64,000 bases of DNA. Source: CAVWSM01 sp963757805 (GTDB lineage: Bacteria; Actinomycetota; Actinomycetes; Jiangellales; Jiangellaceae). Shown here one piece after another: positions 32,928 to 42,344 of this stretch (position 1 is its first letter; each line of letters begins with the position of its first letter). The notes below the pieces were generated by a model that worked only from the letters and a program-made list of their open reading frames with translations, was not told the origin of the DNA and ran no database searches. The DNA lies in NCBI GenBank assembly GCA_963757805.1, contig CAVWSM010000001.1, positions 83,842-147,841 on the forward strand, in the 5' to 3' direction. Made by a program: the position numbers and the translations under genes.

Positions 32928-34057
32928 TGAGGGACGTAGTGGCCGAGCTGCTGTCCTGGTGGCAGTCCGGAGCGACCGTCGGAGTCGGCACCGTCGTCGA
33001 GACCTGGAAGTCAGCGCCTCGCCAGCCGGGGGCGTCGATGGCGGTCGGGCCTGACGGCACCGTCGTCGGCAGCGTGTCGGGTGGCTGTGTCGAGGGTGCG
33101 GTCTACGAGCTGGCGACGGAGGTACGCGAGGGGGCTCCCGCTCGACTTCAGCGCTATGGCGTCAGTGACGACGACGCCTTCGCCGTCGGGCTGACCTGCG
33201 GAGGCATCATCGACATCTTCGTAGAGCCCATCAGCCGGCGTTCGTTCCCGGATTTCGACGAGGTTGCCGCCGACATCCACGCCGGCCAACCGGTCGCCGT
33301 GGCGACACTCGTCGACGGTGTGCCCGACGAACAGCGCGGCACCCGGTTGGTCGTACGGCCGGATTCCACGACCGGCACGCTCGGCTCGGACCGGCTCGAC
33401 GAGGCGGTGCGCGACGACGTCCGCGGGCTGCTGCTGCAGGGCCGGACGGGTCTGGTCCGCTACGGCCCACACGGGGAGCGGCGCCTCGACGACGTCGCCG
33501 TGTTCGCCGCGTCGTACGCCCCACGGCCACGCATGATCGTCTTTGGCGCGATCGACTTTGCTGCGGCGGTCGCGCGGATCGGCTCCTTCCTTGGCTACCG
33601 GGTCACTGTCTGTGACGCCCGGCCGACGTTCGCGACGGCCAAGCGCTTCCCGTTCGCCGACGAGGTGGTGGTCCAGTGGCCACACGACTACCTGGCCAGC
33701 ACCCAGGTCGACGAGCGCACCGTGGTGTGCGTGCTGACCCACGACCCGAAGTTCGACGTGCCGCTGCTGGAGCTCGCCCTTCGGTTGCCCCTCGCCTATG
33801 TCGGTGCGATGGGCTCTCGTCGCACCAACGACGTGCGCATCGCCCAGCTGCGTGAGCGCGGCGTCTCGGAATCGGAGCTCGCGCGGCTGCACGCGCCGAT
33901 CGGCCTCGACATCGGCTCGCGCACGCCCGAGGAGACAGCGGTATCCATCGCCAGCGAGATCATCGCGGCCCGCTGGGGCGGGTCTGGTGAGCCGCTGCAC
34001 GCGACCGAAGGTCCCATCCACCACGACATCTCCACGGCTGCCGTCGTCCCCCGCTGA
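32927..34057 (+). CDS. XdhC/CoxI-family molybdenum cofactor maturation protein
   Basis: 376-aa full-length XdhC protein. The N-terminal XdhC_CoxI domain has GVGTVVETWKSAPRQPGASMAV and SVSGGCVEGAVY with the Cys typical of the family, and a second Cys in LTCGGIIDIFVEP. The C-terminal Rossmann-like domain has MIVFGAIDFAAAVARIGSFLGY and YVGAMGSRRTNDVR. It is thought to carry sulfurated Moco to the large subunit of the adjacent hydroxylase. It overlaps the regulator stop (TGATG). This is the second XdhC paralogue in the locus and lacks the YHS domain. Confidence 0.9.
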   Translation: MRDVVAELLSWWQSGATVGVGTVVETWKSAPRQPGASMAVGPDGTVVGSVSGGCVEGAVYELATEVREGAPARLQRYGVSDDDAFAVGLTCGGIIDIFVEPISRRSFPDFDEVAADIHAGQPVAVATLVDGVPDEQRGTRLVVRPDSTTGTLGSDRLDEAVRDDVRGLLLQGRTGLVRYGPHGERRLDDVAVFAASYAPRPRMIVFGAIDFAAAVARIGSFLGYRVTVCDARPTFATAKRFPFADEVVVQWPHDYLASTQVDERTVVCVLTHDPKFDVPLLELALRLPLAYVGAMGSRRTNDVRIAQLRERGVSESELARLHAPIGLDIGSRTPEETAVSIASEIIAARWGGSGEPLHATEGPIHHDISTAAVVPR

Positions 34058-34140
34058 CGGCTGTTGTGTTCGTGCTCTTGCGGGGACCCTGATTTCGGAC
34101 TTTCGTTGTGCCCACAACTTCATGGCGGCGGGGAGGATCC

Positions 34141-34617
34141 ATGGCAAGGATCAGCGTGACGGTCGACGGGGTGGCCTACGAGGACGAGGTCGAACCTCGG
34201 CTCTTGCTCGTCCACTACCTCCGGGAACGACTAGGCAAGGTCGGCACGGTCGTCGGTTGCGACACGAGCAATTGCGGCGCTTGCACAGTCCTCGTCGACG
34301 GCAAGAGTGTGAAGAGCTGTTCGCTGCTGGCGGTCCAAATCGATGGATCGGCAGTCACAACCATCGAGGGGCTGGCCACCAACGGCACGCTGCACCCGGT
34401 CCAGCGAGCCTTCCACGAGCAGCACGCGCTGCAGTGCGGGTTCTGCACACCCGGCATGGTGCTGGCCGCGTGCGACCTGCTGAGTGAGCACCCGCAGCCC
34501 AGCGAGGCGGAGATTCGCGACGGTATCGAGGGCAACCTCTGCCGATGCACCGGCTACCAGAACATCGTCCGCGCGGTGCAGGCCGCGGCAGCCGAGATGT
34601 CGGAGGCCACGACATGA
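34141..34617 (+). CDS. Form II CODH-like small subunit (2Fe-2S)
   Basis: 158-aa iron-sulfur subunit: GCDTSNCGAC and VKSCSLLA bind the first cluster, CGFCTPGM and CRCTGYQNIVRAV the second. It is close to the other small subunit of the window. ATG 34141 has GGGGAGGAT just upstream; a longer upstream frame has no similarity. It overlaps the large subunit gene by four bases (ATGA). The order here is S-L-M rather than M-S-L. Confidence 0.93.
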   Translation: MARISVTVDGVAYEDEVEPRLLLVHYLRERLGKVGTVVGCDTSNCGACTVLVDGKSVKSCSLLAVQIDGSAVTTIEGLATNGTLHPVQRAFHEQHALQCGFCTPGMVLAACDLLSEHPQPSEAEIRDGIEGNLCRCTGYQNIVRAVQAAAAEMSEATT

Positions 34618-37016
34618 CCACGATCGCCGAGCGCCCGGCCGCCGCCGAGACTCCGCGCGAGATCGGCAAGCCGCGTACGCGCAAGGAGGACGAGCACTTC
34701 CTCACCGGCCGCACCAGTTGGACTGACAACATCACGCTCCCCGGAATGCTGCACCTGGCGATCCTGCGCAGCCCGATGGCGCACGCCAAGATCACGTCAG
34801 TCGACGTTTCCGGAGCAGCGCAGCGACCAGGCGTGATTGCCGCGTTCTCCGGTCGCGACTTCGCGGACGAGCAGGGCACCATCCCCTGTGCCTGGCCGGT
34901 CACCGAGGACACCGTCAATCCCGGGCACCCGAGCATCGCCGTCGACCAGGTCAACCACGTGGGCGAGGCGGTTGCGATCGTCGTTGCCCGCGACAAGGCC
35001 AGCGCCGAGGACGCGCTTGAGGCGATCGAGATCGACTACGAACCGCTGCCCGTCGTGCTCGACATGGAGGCTGCGATCGCCGAGGGTGCCCCGCTCGTGC
35101 ACCCGAACACGCAGTCCAATCGGTCGTACACCTGGGCGTTCGAGTCTGGGGCGTCCGGCACTGGTCAGTCGATCGACGAGGCGCTGTCGTCGGCCGAGGT
35201 GACTGTGCGCCGGCGGATCCGCCAGCAACGGCTCATCCCGGCGTTCATGGAACCTCGCTCGACGGTGGTACAGCCCAACGGAGAGGGCATAACCGTCTGG
35301 TCCTCGACGCAGATCCCGCACATCCTGCGCGTCTTCGCTGCACTCAACTTCGGAATACCCGAGAACAAAGTCCGGATCATCGCACCCGATGTGGGCGGCG
35401 GGTTCGGCGGCAAGCTTCAGGTCACGCCCGAGGAATACATCTCCATCATGGTCGCGCGTCGGGTCGGCAGGCCGGTGAAATACACCGAGTCGCGCAGCGA
35501 GTCGATGATGAGCGGCCACCACGGCCGTGACCATGTCACGGACGTGACCTTGACCGCCAAGCGTGACGGCACGTTCACCGGGCTGGACGTGCACGTCTAC
35601 GCCAACATGGGCGCCTACCTGCGCATCATCACACCTGGCACGCCCATCCTGGGTGCCTTCATGTACAACGCGATCTACAAGCTGCCGGCCTACCGATTCG
35701 TCTGTGAGGGCATCTTCACGACGACGACGCCCACAGACGCCTACCGCGGCGCCGGGCGCCCCGAGGCCACCTTCGCCATCGAGCGCATCGTTGACGAGAT
35801 GGCCGTCGAGCTGGGCGTGGATCCGCTCGAGCTGCGTCGCAAGAACTGGATCCAGCATGAGGAGTTCCCGTTCACCACGGTCTCAGGCATCGTCTACGAC
35901 AGCGGTGACTACGCGGCGGCGACGGACAAGGCACTCGCCCTGATCGGCTGGGACGAGCTCAAGCGCGAGCAGGCTGAGCGCCGCGAGCGCAACGACCCGG
36001 TCCAGCTCGGGCTGGGGATCTCCACCTACACCGAGCTCTGCGGGTGGGCACCTTCGCGGCTCCTTGGTGCTCTGCGTTACGTCGGTGGCGGATGGGACAG
36101 CGCGTCTGTGCGTGTTCTCGCGACCGGGAAGGTCGAGGTCGTCACAGGTACAAGCCCGCACGGTCAAGGACACGAGACGGTGTGGAGCCAGATCGTGGCC
36201 GACCGGCTGGGCGTGCCGTTCGAAGACGTCGAGGTGATCCACGGCGACACGCTGGCGTCTCCAAAGGGCTGGGACACGTACGGGTCACGCGGCGTCGCGG
36301 TCGGTGCCATCTCGGTGTCGCTCGCGGCGGAAAAGGTCCTCGAGAAGGCACGCCTGTTCGCGGCGCACATGCTCGAGGCGAGCGTTGACGACGTCACGTT
36401 CGCCGAGGGGTCGTTCCGCGTCAAGGGCTCGCCGGAGCCCGTCAAGACGATCCAGGAAGTCGCGTTCGCAGCCTTCGCCGCGCATGACTATCCGGAGGGC
36501 GTCGAGGTCGATCTCAACGCCGACGCAACATACGACCCGCTCGCGCTCTCCTTCCCGCACGGGACGCACCTGTGCGCACTCGACGTCGACACCGAGACGG
36601 GAGGGGTGACGATCCGCAAGTACGTGTGTGTGGACGACGTCGGTGAGGTGCTCAACCCGCTCATCGTCGAAGGTCAGGTGCACGGGGGTGTGGCCCAGGG
36701 CATCGCGCAGGCGCTCTTCGAGGAGGCGGTCTACGACGACGCCGGCAACCTCACGACCGGGACACTCGTCGACTACTTGGTGCCGTCCGCAGCGGATCTG
36801 CCGTCGTTCGTCACGGATCGCACCGTGAGCCCGTCCACGACCAACCCGCTCGGGGTCAAGGGTGTGGGAGAGGCGGGCACGATCGCGTCAACACCCGCCA
36901 TCGTCAACGGCGTGCTTGATGCACTGCGGCCATTGGGCGTGAAGGACATCGAGATGCCGTGTAGCCCGGAGCGGGTCTGGCGGGCGATCGCTACCGCACA
37001 GGGAGGTGCGCGATGA
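34614..37016 (+). CDS. Form II CODH-like molybdenum hydroxylase large subunit
   Basis: 800-aa catalytic subunit. The active-site loop reads AYRGAGR (about residues 376-382), the form II signature, without the Cu-binding Cys. Moco motifs are PDVGGGFGGKLQV, HGQGHETVWSQIV and GVKGVGEAGTIAS with the catalytic Glu. Family knowledge: form II enzymes are widespread, CO oxidation by them is doubtful, and substrates may be other aldehydes or heterocycles. ATG 34614 overlaps the small subunit stop. Confidence 0.93.
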   Translation: MTTIAERPAAAETPREIGKPRTRKEDEHFLTGRTSWTDNITLPGMLHLAILRSPMAHAKITSVDVSGAAQRPGVIAAFSGRDFADEQGTIPCAWPVTEDTVNPGHPSIAVDQVNHVGEAVAIVVARDKASAEDALEAIEIDYEPLPVVLDMEAAIAEGAPLVHPNTQSNRSYTWAFESGASGTGQSIDEALSSAEVTVRRRIRQQRLIPAFMEPRSTVVQPNGEGITVWSSTQIPHILRVFAALNFGIPENKVRIIAPDVGGGFGGKLQVTPEEYISIMVARRVGRPVKYTESRSESMMSGHHGRDHVTDVTLTAKRDGTFTGLDVHVYANMGAYLRIITPGTPILGAFMYNAIYKLPAYRFVCEGIFTTTTPTDAYRGAGRPEATFAIERIVDEMAVELGVDPLELRRKNWIQHEEFPFTTVSGIVYDSGDYAAATDKALALIGWDELKREQAERRERNDPVQLGLGISTYTELCGWAPSRLLGALRYVGGGWDSASVRVLATGKVEVVTGTSPHGQGHETVWSQIVADRLGVPFEDVEVIHGDTLASPKGWDTYGSRGVAVGAISVSLAAEKVLEKARLFAAHMLEASVDDVTFAEGSFRVKGSPEPVKTIQEVAFAAFAAHDYPEGVEVDLNADATYDPLALSFPHGTHLCALDVDTETGGVTIRKYVCVDDVGEVLNPLIVEGQVHGGVAQGIAQALFEEAVYDDAGNLTTGTLVDYLVPSAADLPSFVTDRTVSPSTTNPLGVKGVGEAGTIASTPAIVNGVLDALRPLGVKDIEMPCSPERVWRAIATAQGGAR

Positions 37017-37870
37017 TCCCGGCGGCGTTCGACTACGTACGCCCGTCGTCAGTCTCCGAGGCGGTGGCGGCACTTGCGGCGGCGGGCGAAGAGGGAATGG
37101 TCCTGGCTGGTGGGCAGTCGTTGATGCCGGTGCTGCGGATGCGGCTCGCCCATCCAGAGACGCTGGTGGACATCGGCCGGATAGCCGAGCTGCGCGGCGT
37201 ACGCGACGACGGCGACGCCATTGTGATCGGGGCGACGACCACGCACGACGAAGTGCTCAATGATGCACTCGTACGAGAGCATGCGCCGTTGCTCGCGCAG
37301 GCTGCCGCGAAGGTCGGTGACCGGCAGATTCGGCACCGCGGCACTCTCGGCGGATCACTGTCGCACGCCGACCCGGCGGGCGACTTCCCGACCGTTGCGC
37401 TGACGCTCGACGCTTCGGTGCTCGCGACCGGTCCCGATGGGGAACGGACGATCGCGGCGCGGGACTTCTTCACCGACTATCTGACGACGGTGCTAGCTGC
37501 TGGGGAGATCGTGACTGCCATACGCATCCCCAAGCTCGGCGCGGGATGGTCGACGCACTACGAGAAGTTCAACCGCGTTGCGCAGGCGTGGGCGATCGTC
37601 GGAGTCGCCGTTGCTGTCCGGCGGGACAACGGGTCGATTGCCGAGGCACGGGTTGGGCTGACCAACATGGGCTCTACGCCGCTGCGAGCGGCAGCGGTCG
37701 AGTCCGCGCTGGCGGGTGTTTTGGCATCGGTTGACAGCATTGCCGAAGCGAGCGCGCACGCGCCGGACGGGACGCACCCACCCAGCGACCTGGCGGGGCA
37801 GGCCGACTACCGCGCCCACTTGGCAAGTGTGTTGACCAAGCGCGCCGTCCTTGCGGCGGCAGGGATCTGA
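37013..37870 (+). CDS. Form II CODH-like medium subunit (FAD)
   Basis: 285-aa FAD subunit with AGGQSLMPVLRMRLAHP and TLGGSLSHADPAGDFPT as flavin motifs; the second is close to the coxM motif of the other cluster. ATG 37013 overlaps the large-subunit stop by four bases, and its own stop overlaps the CoxG start (TGATG). Together the three subunits make a heterohexameric LMS2-type enzyme. Confidence 0.92.
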   Translation: MIPAAFDYVRPSSVSEAVAALAAAGEEGMVLAGGQSLMPVLRMRLAHPETLVDIGRIAELRGVRDDGDAIVIGATTTHDEVLNDALVREHAPLLAQAAAKVGDRQIRHRGTLGGSLSHADPAGDFPTVALTLDASVLATGPDGERTIAARDFFTDYLTTVLAAGEIVTAIRIPKLGAGWSTHYEKFNRVAQAWAIVGVAVAVRRDNGSIAEARVGLTNMGSTPLRAAAVESALAGVLASVDSIAEASAHAPDGTHPPSDLAGQADYRAHLASVLTKRAVLAAAGI

Positions 37871-38577
37871 TGAAGCTCGAGCATTCCTTCTCGGTCCCGG
37901 CCAGCGTCGAGGACGCCTGGACGACGCTCGTCGACATCGAACGCGTGGCGCCATGCATGCCGGGCGCCACGCTGGAGACTGTGGAGGGAGACGAGTTCAC
38001 GGGGTCGGTCAAAGTCAAGCTGGGACCGATTGGCTTGACCTACAAGGGAAAGGCGCAGTGGCTGGAGAAGGACGACGTGGCCCATCGCGCGGTGATCCGT
38101 GCGCAGGGCAAGGACGCGCGGGGCAACAGCACGGCCGCGGCGACCATCACAACGTCGTTGCAGCCAATCGGGGACGGCGGTGGCACCAAGGTTGACGTGC
38201 TCACTGATCTCGACATCACTGGGAAGCCCGCACAGTTCGGTCGCGGCGTCATGGTCGACGTCGGCAACAAGCTCATCGGGCAGTTCGCCGACTGTTTGGC
38301 GGGCAAGATGGGTGTCGCTGATGCTGCTCCGGCCGAGTCATCGACGGCTCCTGTTGGTGCGAGCGCGCCAACTGAGACGCCTGTCGCGGAACCGGAGGTC
38401 GCGAAGCCTGCAGAGCCAGCGAAAACCGAGGTGAAGGAGGCCGAGGCGATCGACTTGCTCAGTGCGGCCGGGCCGGCGGTTGCCAAGCGCTTGATCCCAG
38501 TGGTTGCGGTGGTGGTCGTGCTGGCGGTGATCATCGCCGTTTGGGTCGCGAGCCGAGCAGCTCGACGCCCCGCCTAG
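37870..38577 (+). CDS. coxG: CoxG-like SRPBCC protein with C-terminal membrane anchor
   Basis: 235-aa protein. Residues 1-150 form the CoxG/SRPBCC fold (SFSVPASVEDAWTTLVDIERVAPCMPGA, then GKPAQFGRGVMVDVGNKL). A Pro/Ala/Glu-rich linker (about 150-195) leads to one membrane helix (RLIPVVAVVVVLAVIIAVWV) and a basic tail, so it is tail-anchored. CoxG is reported to recruit CO dehydrogenase to the membrane for quinone reduction. It is encoded with the form II rather than the form I enzyme here, but could serve either. Confidence 0.88.
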   Translation: MKLEHSFSVPASVEDAWTTLVDIERVAPCMPGATLETVEGDEFTGSVKVKLGPIGLTYKGKAQWLEKDDVAHRAVIRAQGKDARGNSTAAATITTSLQPIGDGGGTKVDVLTDLDITGKPAQFGRGVMVDVGNKLIGQFADCLAGKMGVADAAPAESSTAPVGASAPTETPVAEPEVAKPAEPAKTEVKEAEAIDLLSAAGPAVAKRLIPVVAVVVVLAVIIAVWVASRAARRPA

Positions 38578-38583
38578 ACGTGC

Positions 38584-38617
38584 GAGTGTCCACGCCCGTT
38601 GATGGGCGTGGACACTC
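38584..38617. terminator. Strong bidirectional terminator after coxG
   Basis: GAGTGTCCACGCCC (38584-38597) pairs perfectly with GGGCGTGGACACTC (38604-38617) across a six-base loop. It lies between the coxG stop and the end of the convergent small gene. Confidence 0.85.
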
Positions 38618-38631
38618 TGAGCGGAGACTGA

Positions 38632-38865
38632 TCAGCTCCGGAGGGTCGCTACGACATCCTGCAGCTGGGCCTTCTGGTCCTCGGGAAGGTTGGCGGCCCT
38701 TGCTCGCAGATCGTCCATCGCGTCGGCCACCTTGGCCCGCGAGTCGGGGTCCAGCCCGGCGACCTTCTCCTTGATATCGGCGATCACTTCCTTAGCGCGC
38801 TCCGGATTCTCGTTGACCGCGGTCTGAAGCTTGGTGATGAAGTCACCGACCTCCATGGGGTCCAT
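38632..38865 (-). CDS. Small all-helical acidic protein, unknown
   Basis: 77-aa protein, MDPMEVGDFITKLQ...LRS, rich in Glu, Asp, Lys and Ala and predicted to be entirely helical. ATG 38865 is chosen because GGGGGGAG lies directly upstream and the extension before it is Gly/Pro-rich. Periodic Leu/Val and Arg-Ala patterns (DLRARAANLPEDQKAQLQDVV) suggest a helical bundle. I do not recognise the family. It is convergent with coxG and may be unrelated to it. Confidence 0.6.
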   Translation of the reverse strand: MDPMEVGDFITKLQTAVNENPERAKEVIADIKEKVAGLDPDSRAKVADAMDDLRARAANLPEDQKAQLQDVVATLRS

Positions 38866-39257
38866 AACTCCCCCCGTCCCTGATTGTGGCGGCACCCGGA
38901 CGACGCACCGCCGGACCGAACTCCACGCGAGGCGCGAGGTATAGCCGTCGCATCCCCGCAGTGACGGGTGCGAAGAGAGTTCATCGAGTGGCCCTCAGCG
39001 CGTTTCCAGAGCCTTCGTGAACTGGACAAGGGGCCGTACTCGGCCAATGGGTACGGAACACGGAGGGCAACTGGGCATCGACCACATCTGACCGGGCTTT
39101 GCAATCAGCGGCCCGCGCCGCGAGCTCATCGGCGCTCTAGGGATCGCTTTGGCCCCAGGCGGTTCGGCTACCTGCGCGCCTGGTGCTGGCCGGAAATGGG
39201 CCGGCAACTTGTGCACAGTGGGCAGCATTTGTCGGCCTGACCTGCTATTCTGGACGT
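38866..39257. other. Intergenic region with no gene seen
   Basis: About 390 bases between a minus-strand small gene and the plus-strand 13E12-type gene. Short frames in all phases lack consistent codon bias and start signals. It should hold both promoters. No tRNA-like fold or long repeat was found by eye. Confidence 0.4.
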
Positions 39258-40569
39258 ATGTTCGAAGACCTGGTGGGTGCCGAGCTGGCCGCCGCGATCG
39301 CCGCGGCGGCCGCCGACCCGGCGGGCCTGCCACTGGGGGATCGGGTGGATCTGATCGTCGCGGCGGAGCGGCTGATCGGCTGGGCGCACGCGGTGCAGGC
39401 TGACGCCGTTCTTCCGCTGCTGGATGCGGACAACTGCCCGGCCGGGTTCGACCCGGCGGTGGAGATCGGCGCCGCGCTGGGCGCGTCGATCCGCACCGGC
39501 TCGGCGAAGGGAACCTTCGCCTGGGGGCTGTCCCGGCTGCCGCTGGCGCGCGAGGCGCTGCTGACCGGACAGATCACCCTGCCGCGGGCCCGGCGGCTGA
39601 TCCTGGAGACCCAATGCTGTGACGACGCGGTGGCCGCGGTCATCGACGCCGAGCTGACCGGCAAGGCGGCGCGGTGGAGTGTGGCCGAGCTGGGCCGCCG
39701 GGTGGCCCGGCTGATCGACGAGCTCGACCCCGACGGGGTCCGCAGACGCCGCGAGACCAAGCAGGCGACCCGGTGTGTGGACTTCGAGCCCGGCCCGGAC
39801 GGGATGGGCTGGCTGTCGCTGTTCGGGCCGACCGAGGACCTGGCCGCCGCCTACACCGCGATCACGCAGCGCGCCCTACAGGCGAGACGCGCCGGTGAGG
39901 TGTCCCCGCTGGGGGTGCTGCGGTTCGACGCCGCCATCGACCTGCTCACCGGCCGCGACACCGAGCACGAGTCGGGCGGCGTGCTGGTTCGGATGACGGT
40001 GCCGGTGCAGACGCTGCTCGGGTCTGTCCGACGCGCCCGGCGACGTCGACGGCGCCGGCCCGGTCCCCGCGTCAGTGGCGCGCACGCTGGCCGCCGGAGC
40101 CGAGGTCTGGGAACGCATCCTCACCGACCCGGCCACCGGCACGCCGCATTCGCATGACCGCATCCGCTACCGGCCCACCGAGGCGATGCGTAACCGCGTG
40201 CTGGACCGCGACCGGCACTGCCGGGCGCCTAGTTGTGACGCGCCGGTCTGGCGCTGCGACGCCGACCACGACGTGCCATGGCCGCACGGCCCGACCTGCG
40301 AGTGCAACCTGACCACCTTCTGCCGCCGCCACCACAACGCCAAAACCCACGGCGGCTGGACCACCACGCTGGCACCGGACGGCACCCTGACCATGACCAG
40401 CCCACTCGGTCGCACCTACCAGACCAAGGTGGAGCCACTGCCGCACCAGCCCGACTGGCCCGAATCCGGTGATGATCCACCATCCGATATGGCTGTCGAT
40501 GAGCCATGGCAGGCCGAGCACCTCCTGCACTGGATTGCCGACCCCTGGCACCTCGACCTCGCCGCCTGA
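39258..40569 (+). CDS. DUF222/13E12-repeat HNH endonuclease-like protein, frameshifted
   Basis: The N-terminal part (39258 to about 40020) is a DUF222 domain (FEDLVGAELAAAIAAAAADPAG, SRLPLAREALLTGQITLPRARRLI). At the codons for PVQTLLG the frame breaks; the conserved continuation SDAPGDVDGAG...RTLAAGAEVWERIL is in the +1 frame. That part ends with an HNH nuclease domain (CRAPSCDAPVWRCDADHDVPW, then CNLTTFCRRHHNAKTHGGW). Total length is 3n+1, matching one extra G in GGG at about 40019-40021. Family knowledge: these are multicopy 13E12-repeat genes in actinobacteria, function unproven. ATG 39258 begins MFEDLVG. Confidence 0.82.
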
Positions 40570-40862
40570 GGTATCAGAGCCGTGTGCTTGGCCAGAGCTG
40601 CGAAAACAACCGTTCCTGTTCGTCGCCGCCCGCCCGAACGGCCTCGTCGGCACAAACTCACCGACACGGACATCGCAAGGTTGCTCACGAGCGGAGACCC
40701 CGCTTAGGCGAGTCTGGAAGGCCCCTCAACTGCGCAGTGGGATATGCATACCCAGGGCTACCGGTATGTGGTGATGGAGACCGGCATGTGGGCGGCCATC
40801 GCGAACTGCGCAATGGCGGCCAACGCGTCGTCAGCCGTTCAGGTGAGCTTTACAGGCGAGCG
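40570..40862. other. Intergenic region with no gene seen
   Basis: About 290 bases following the 13E12-type gene. A short palindrome ACTGCGCAGT at about 40728-40737 and scattered short frames are the only features. Nothing with coding character could be supported. Confidence 0.35.
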
Positions 40863-41052
40863 TCACCCCATCTTGTACACGTTGTCCTGCTCGATGTACG
40901 GCAAGAGCAGGTACGCCCAGCCGCCGTTGGCCTGGTAGCTGGTCTGGGTGACGCTGGCGTCGGATGAGTCGTTCGACGTTGCCGACGTGGGTGGCGAGGC
41001 CGACGCCTGCGAGGGCGAGCGTGGCGACGATGGTGGCGATGAGCTTGCGCAT
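40863..41052 (-). CDS. Small secreted protein, apparently frameshifted
   Basis: ATG 41052 is preceded by an ideal AAAGGAGG and encodes a signal peptide (MRKLIATIVATLALA). In the direct frame the protein runs to 40831 with atypical codons. In the +1 frame from the end of the signal peptide the sequence becomes ASASPPTSATSNDSSDASVT followed by QTSYQANGGWAYLLLPYIEQ and stops at 40863, with strong G/C-ending codons. A single extra G near 41008 would join them to give about 62 aa with an ALA-A cleavage site. I do not recognise the family. The Tyr-rich end is unusual. Confidence 0.5.
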
Positions 41053-41221
41053 CCGTTCCTCCTTTGATCTGGCGATCATGGCGAGTTCGGAGCCGCCGCC
41101 GGGAGGGATGGCGAGGAGTGCCACCGATGTGCCGGTCGTCGCAACCGTGATCGGTTGACAGCCGACCGCTGCGGGGAGCAGCCTGCCGATCGCCACGTTG
41201 ATCAACACACGGAGGTCGGCA

Positions 41222-42337
41222 ATGGCAAACCACGAGATCCGCATCGACCGTTCCAAGACACTGCTCGAGGAGCCGACGACGGGTCACAACCGATGGCATC
41301 CCGACATAGAGCCCGTAGTCCGATGCGCGCCTGGTGATGAGGTCGTGCTCGAGACCCGCGACGCGTTCGACGGGCAGATGGGTCCGCAGGCCACGTTGGA
41401 AACCGTTGCTGCACCGGACCTCGATGTGGTGCACCCGCTGACCGGACCCGTGTACGTCGAAGGAGCGGAGCCGGGTGATCTCCTTGAGGTCGAGATCCTC
41501 GAGGTGGTTCCTGACACCTACGGGTACACCGTGCAGGTGCCCGGGTTCGGCTTTCTCCGCGACGTGTTCCCCGACCCGTTCATGGTGCGCTGGGACATTG
41601 CTGACGGTTGGGCAACCTCCGCGGACCTTCCCGGCGTACGCATTCCCGGCGCACCGTTCATGGGCACGATCGGTCTCAGCCCGGGACACGAAGCATTGCG
41701 GCGCATCACGGCGCGCGAGCAGGCCTCGCTGGCACGCGGCGGCTTCGTGCTTCCACCATCGGCGGCATCGGCGGTGCCGTCGGATCCGCGAATCGCTGCG
41801 GAGGCACTGCGCACCATCCCGCCGAGAGAGCAGGCGGGCAACGTCGACATCAAGCAGTTGGGAGCAGGGACGCGCCTGTTCATCCCGGTGGACACACCGG
41901 GGGCGCTCTTCTCCGCGGGTGACGGCCACTTCGCACAGGGCGACAACGAAACCTGCGGCACGGCAATCGAGATGAGCGCTACCTTGCGCGTGCGCTTCGC
42001 TGTGCACTCGGGCAGGGCGAGAGAGCAGGCCATCCGGGACCCACAGTTCTCCCGGACCGACTACTGGGTCGCGCCTGAGTACGCCGCGCCGCAGCGCTTC
42101 TTCGCCACGACAGGGATGTCCGTGAGTCGGGACGACGAGGTACGAGCGGAGGACGCCACCCTGGCGGCGCGCAACGCCCTCTTGAACATGATCGACCATC
42201 TTGGCCAACGAGGATTCGGCCCTCAGCAGGCCTACGTGATCTGCAGCGTCGCCGTCGACCTGAAAGTCAGCCAGCTTGTCGACGTACCCAGCTTCCTCGT
42301 CTCGGCGTTCCTTCCCGAAGCAATCTTCACCACCTGA
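41222..42337 (+). CDS. Acetamidase/formamidase family protein
   Basis: 371-aa amidase of the FmdA/AmdA family: RWHPDIEPVVRCAPGDEVVLETRDAFDGQ near the start, HPLTGPVYVEGAEPGDLLEVEI, GTIGLSPG, GNVDIKQLGAGTRLFIPVD and DGHFAQGDNETCGTAIE. The family hydrolyses acetamide or formamide to ammonia and the acid. ATG 41222 has GGAGG ten bases upstream. It stands alone between a small secreted protein and a convergent reductase. Confidence 0.92.
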   Translation: MANHEIRIDRSKTLLEEPTTGHNRWHPDIEPVVRCAPGDEVVLETRDAFDGQMGPQATLETVAAPDLDVVHPLTGPVYVEGAEPGDLLEVEILEVVPDTYGYTVQVPGFGFLRDVFPDPFMVRWDIADGWATSADLPGVRIPGAPFMGTIGLSPGHEALRRITAREQASLARGGFVLPPSAASAVPSDPRIAAEALRTIPPREQAGNVDIKQLGAGTRLFIPVDTPGALFSAGDGHFAQGDNETCGTAIEMSATLRVRFAVHSGRAREQAIRDPQFSRTDYWVAPEYAAPQRFFATTGMSVSRDDEVRAEDATLAARNALLNMIDHLGQRGFGPQQAYVICSVAVDLKVSQLVDVPSFLVSAFLPEAIFTT

Positions 42338-42344
42338 GGTGCCA

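Noticed and set aside
39258..40569. 13E12-type gene as a homing endonuclease or mobile element
   Set aside because: The DUF222-HNH architecture is a common chromosomal family in actinobacteria, and no flanking repeats or insertion junctions were found.
40730..40862. Possible small RNA or riboswitch before the small secreted gene
   Set aside because: Only short palindromes are present and no known riboswitch core could be traced; this stretch is also downstream, not upstream, of that gene.
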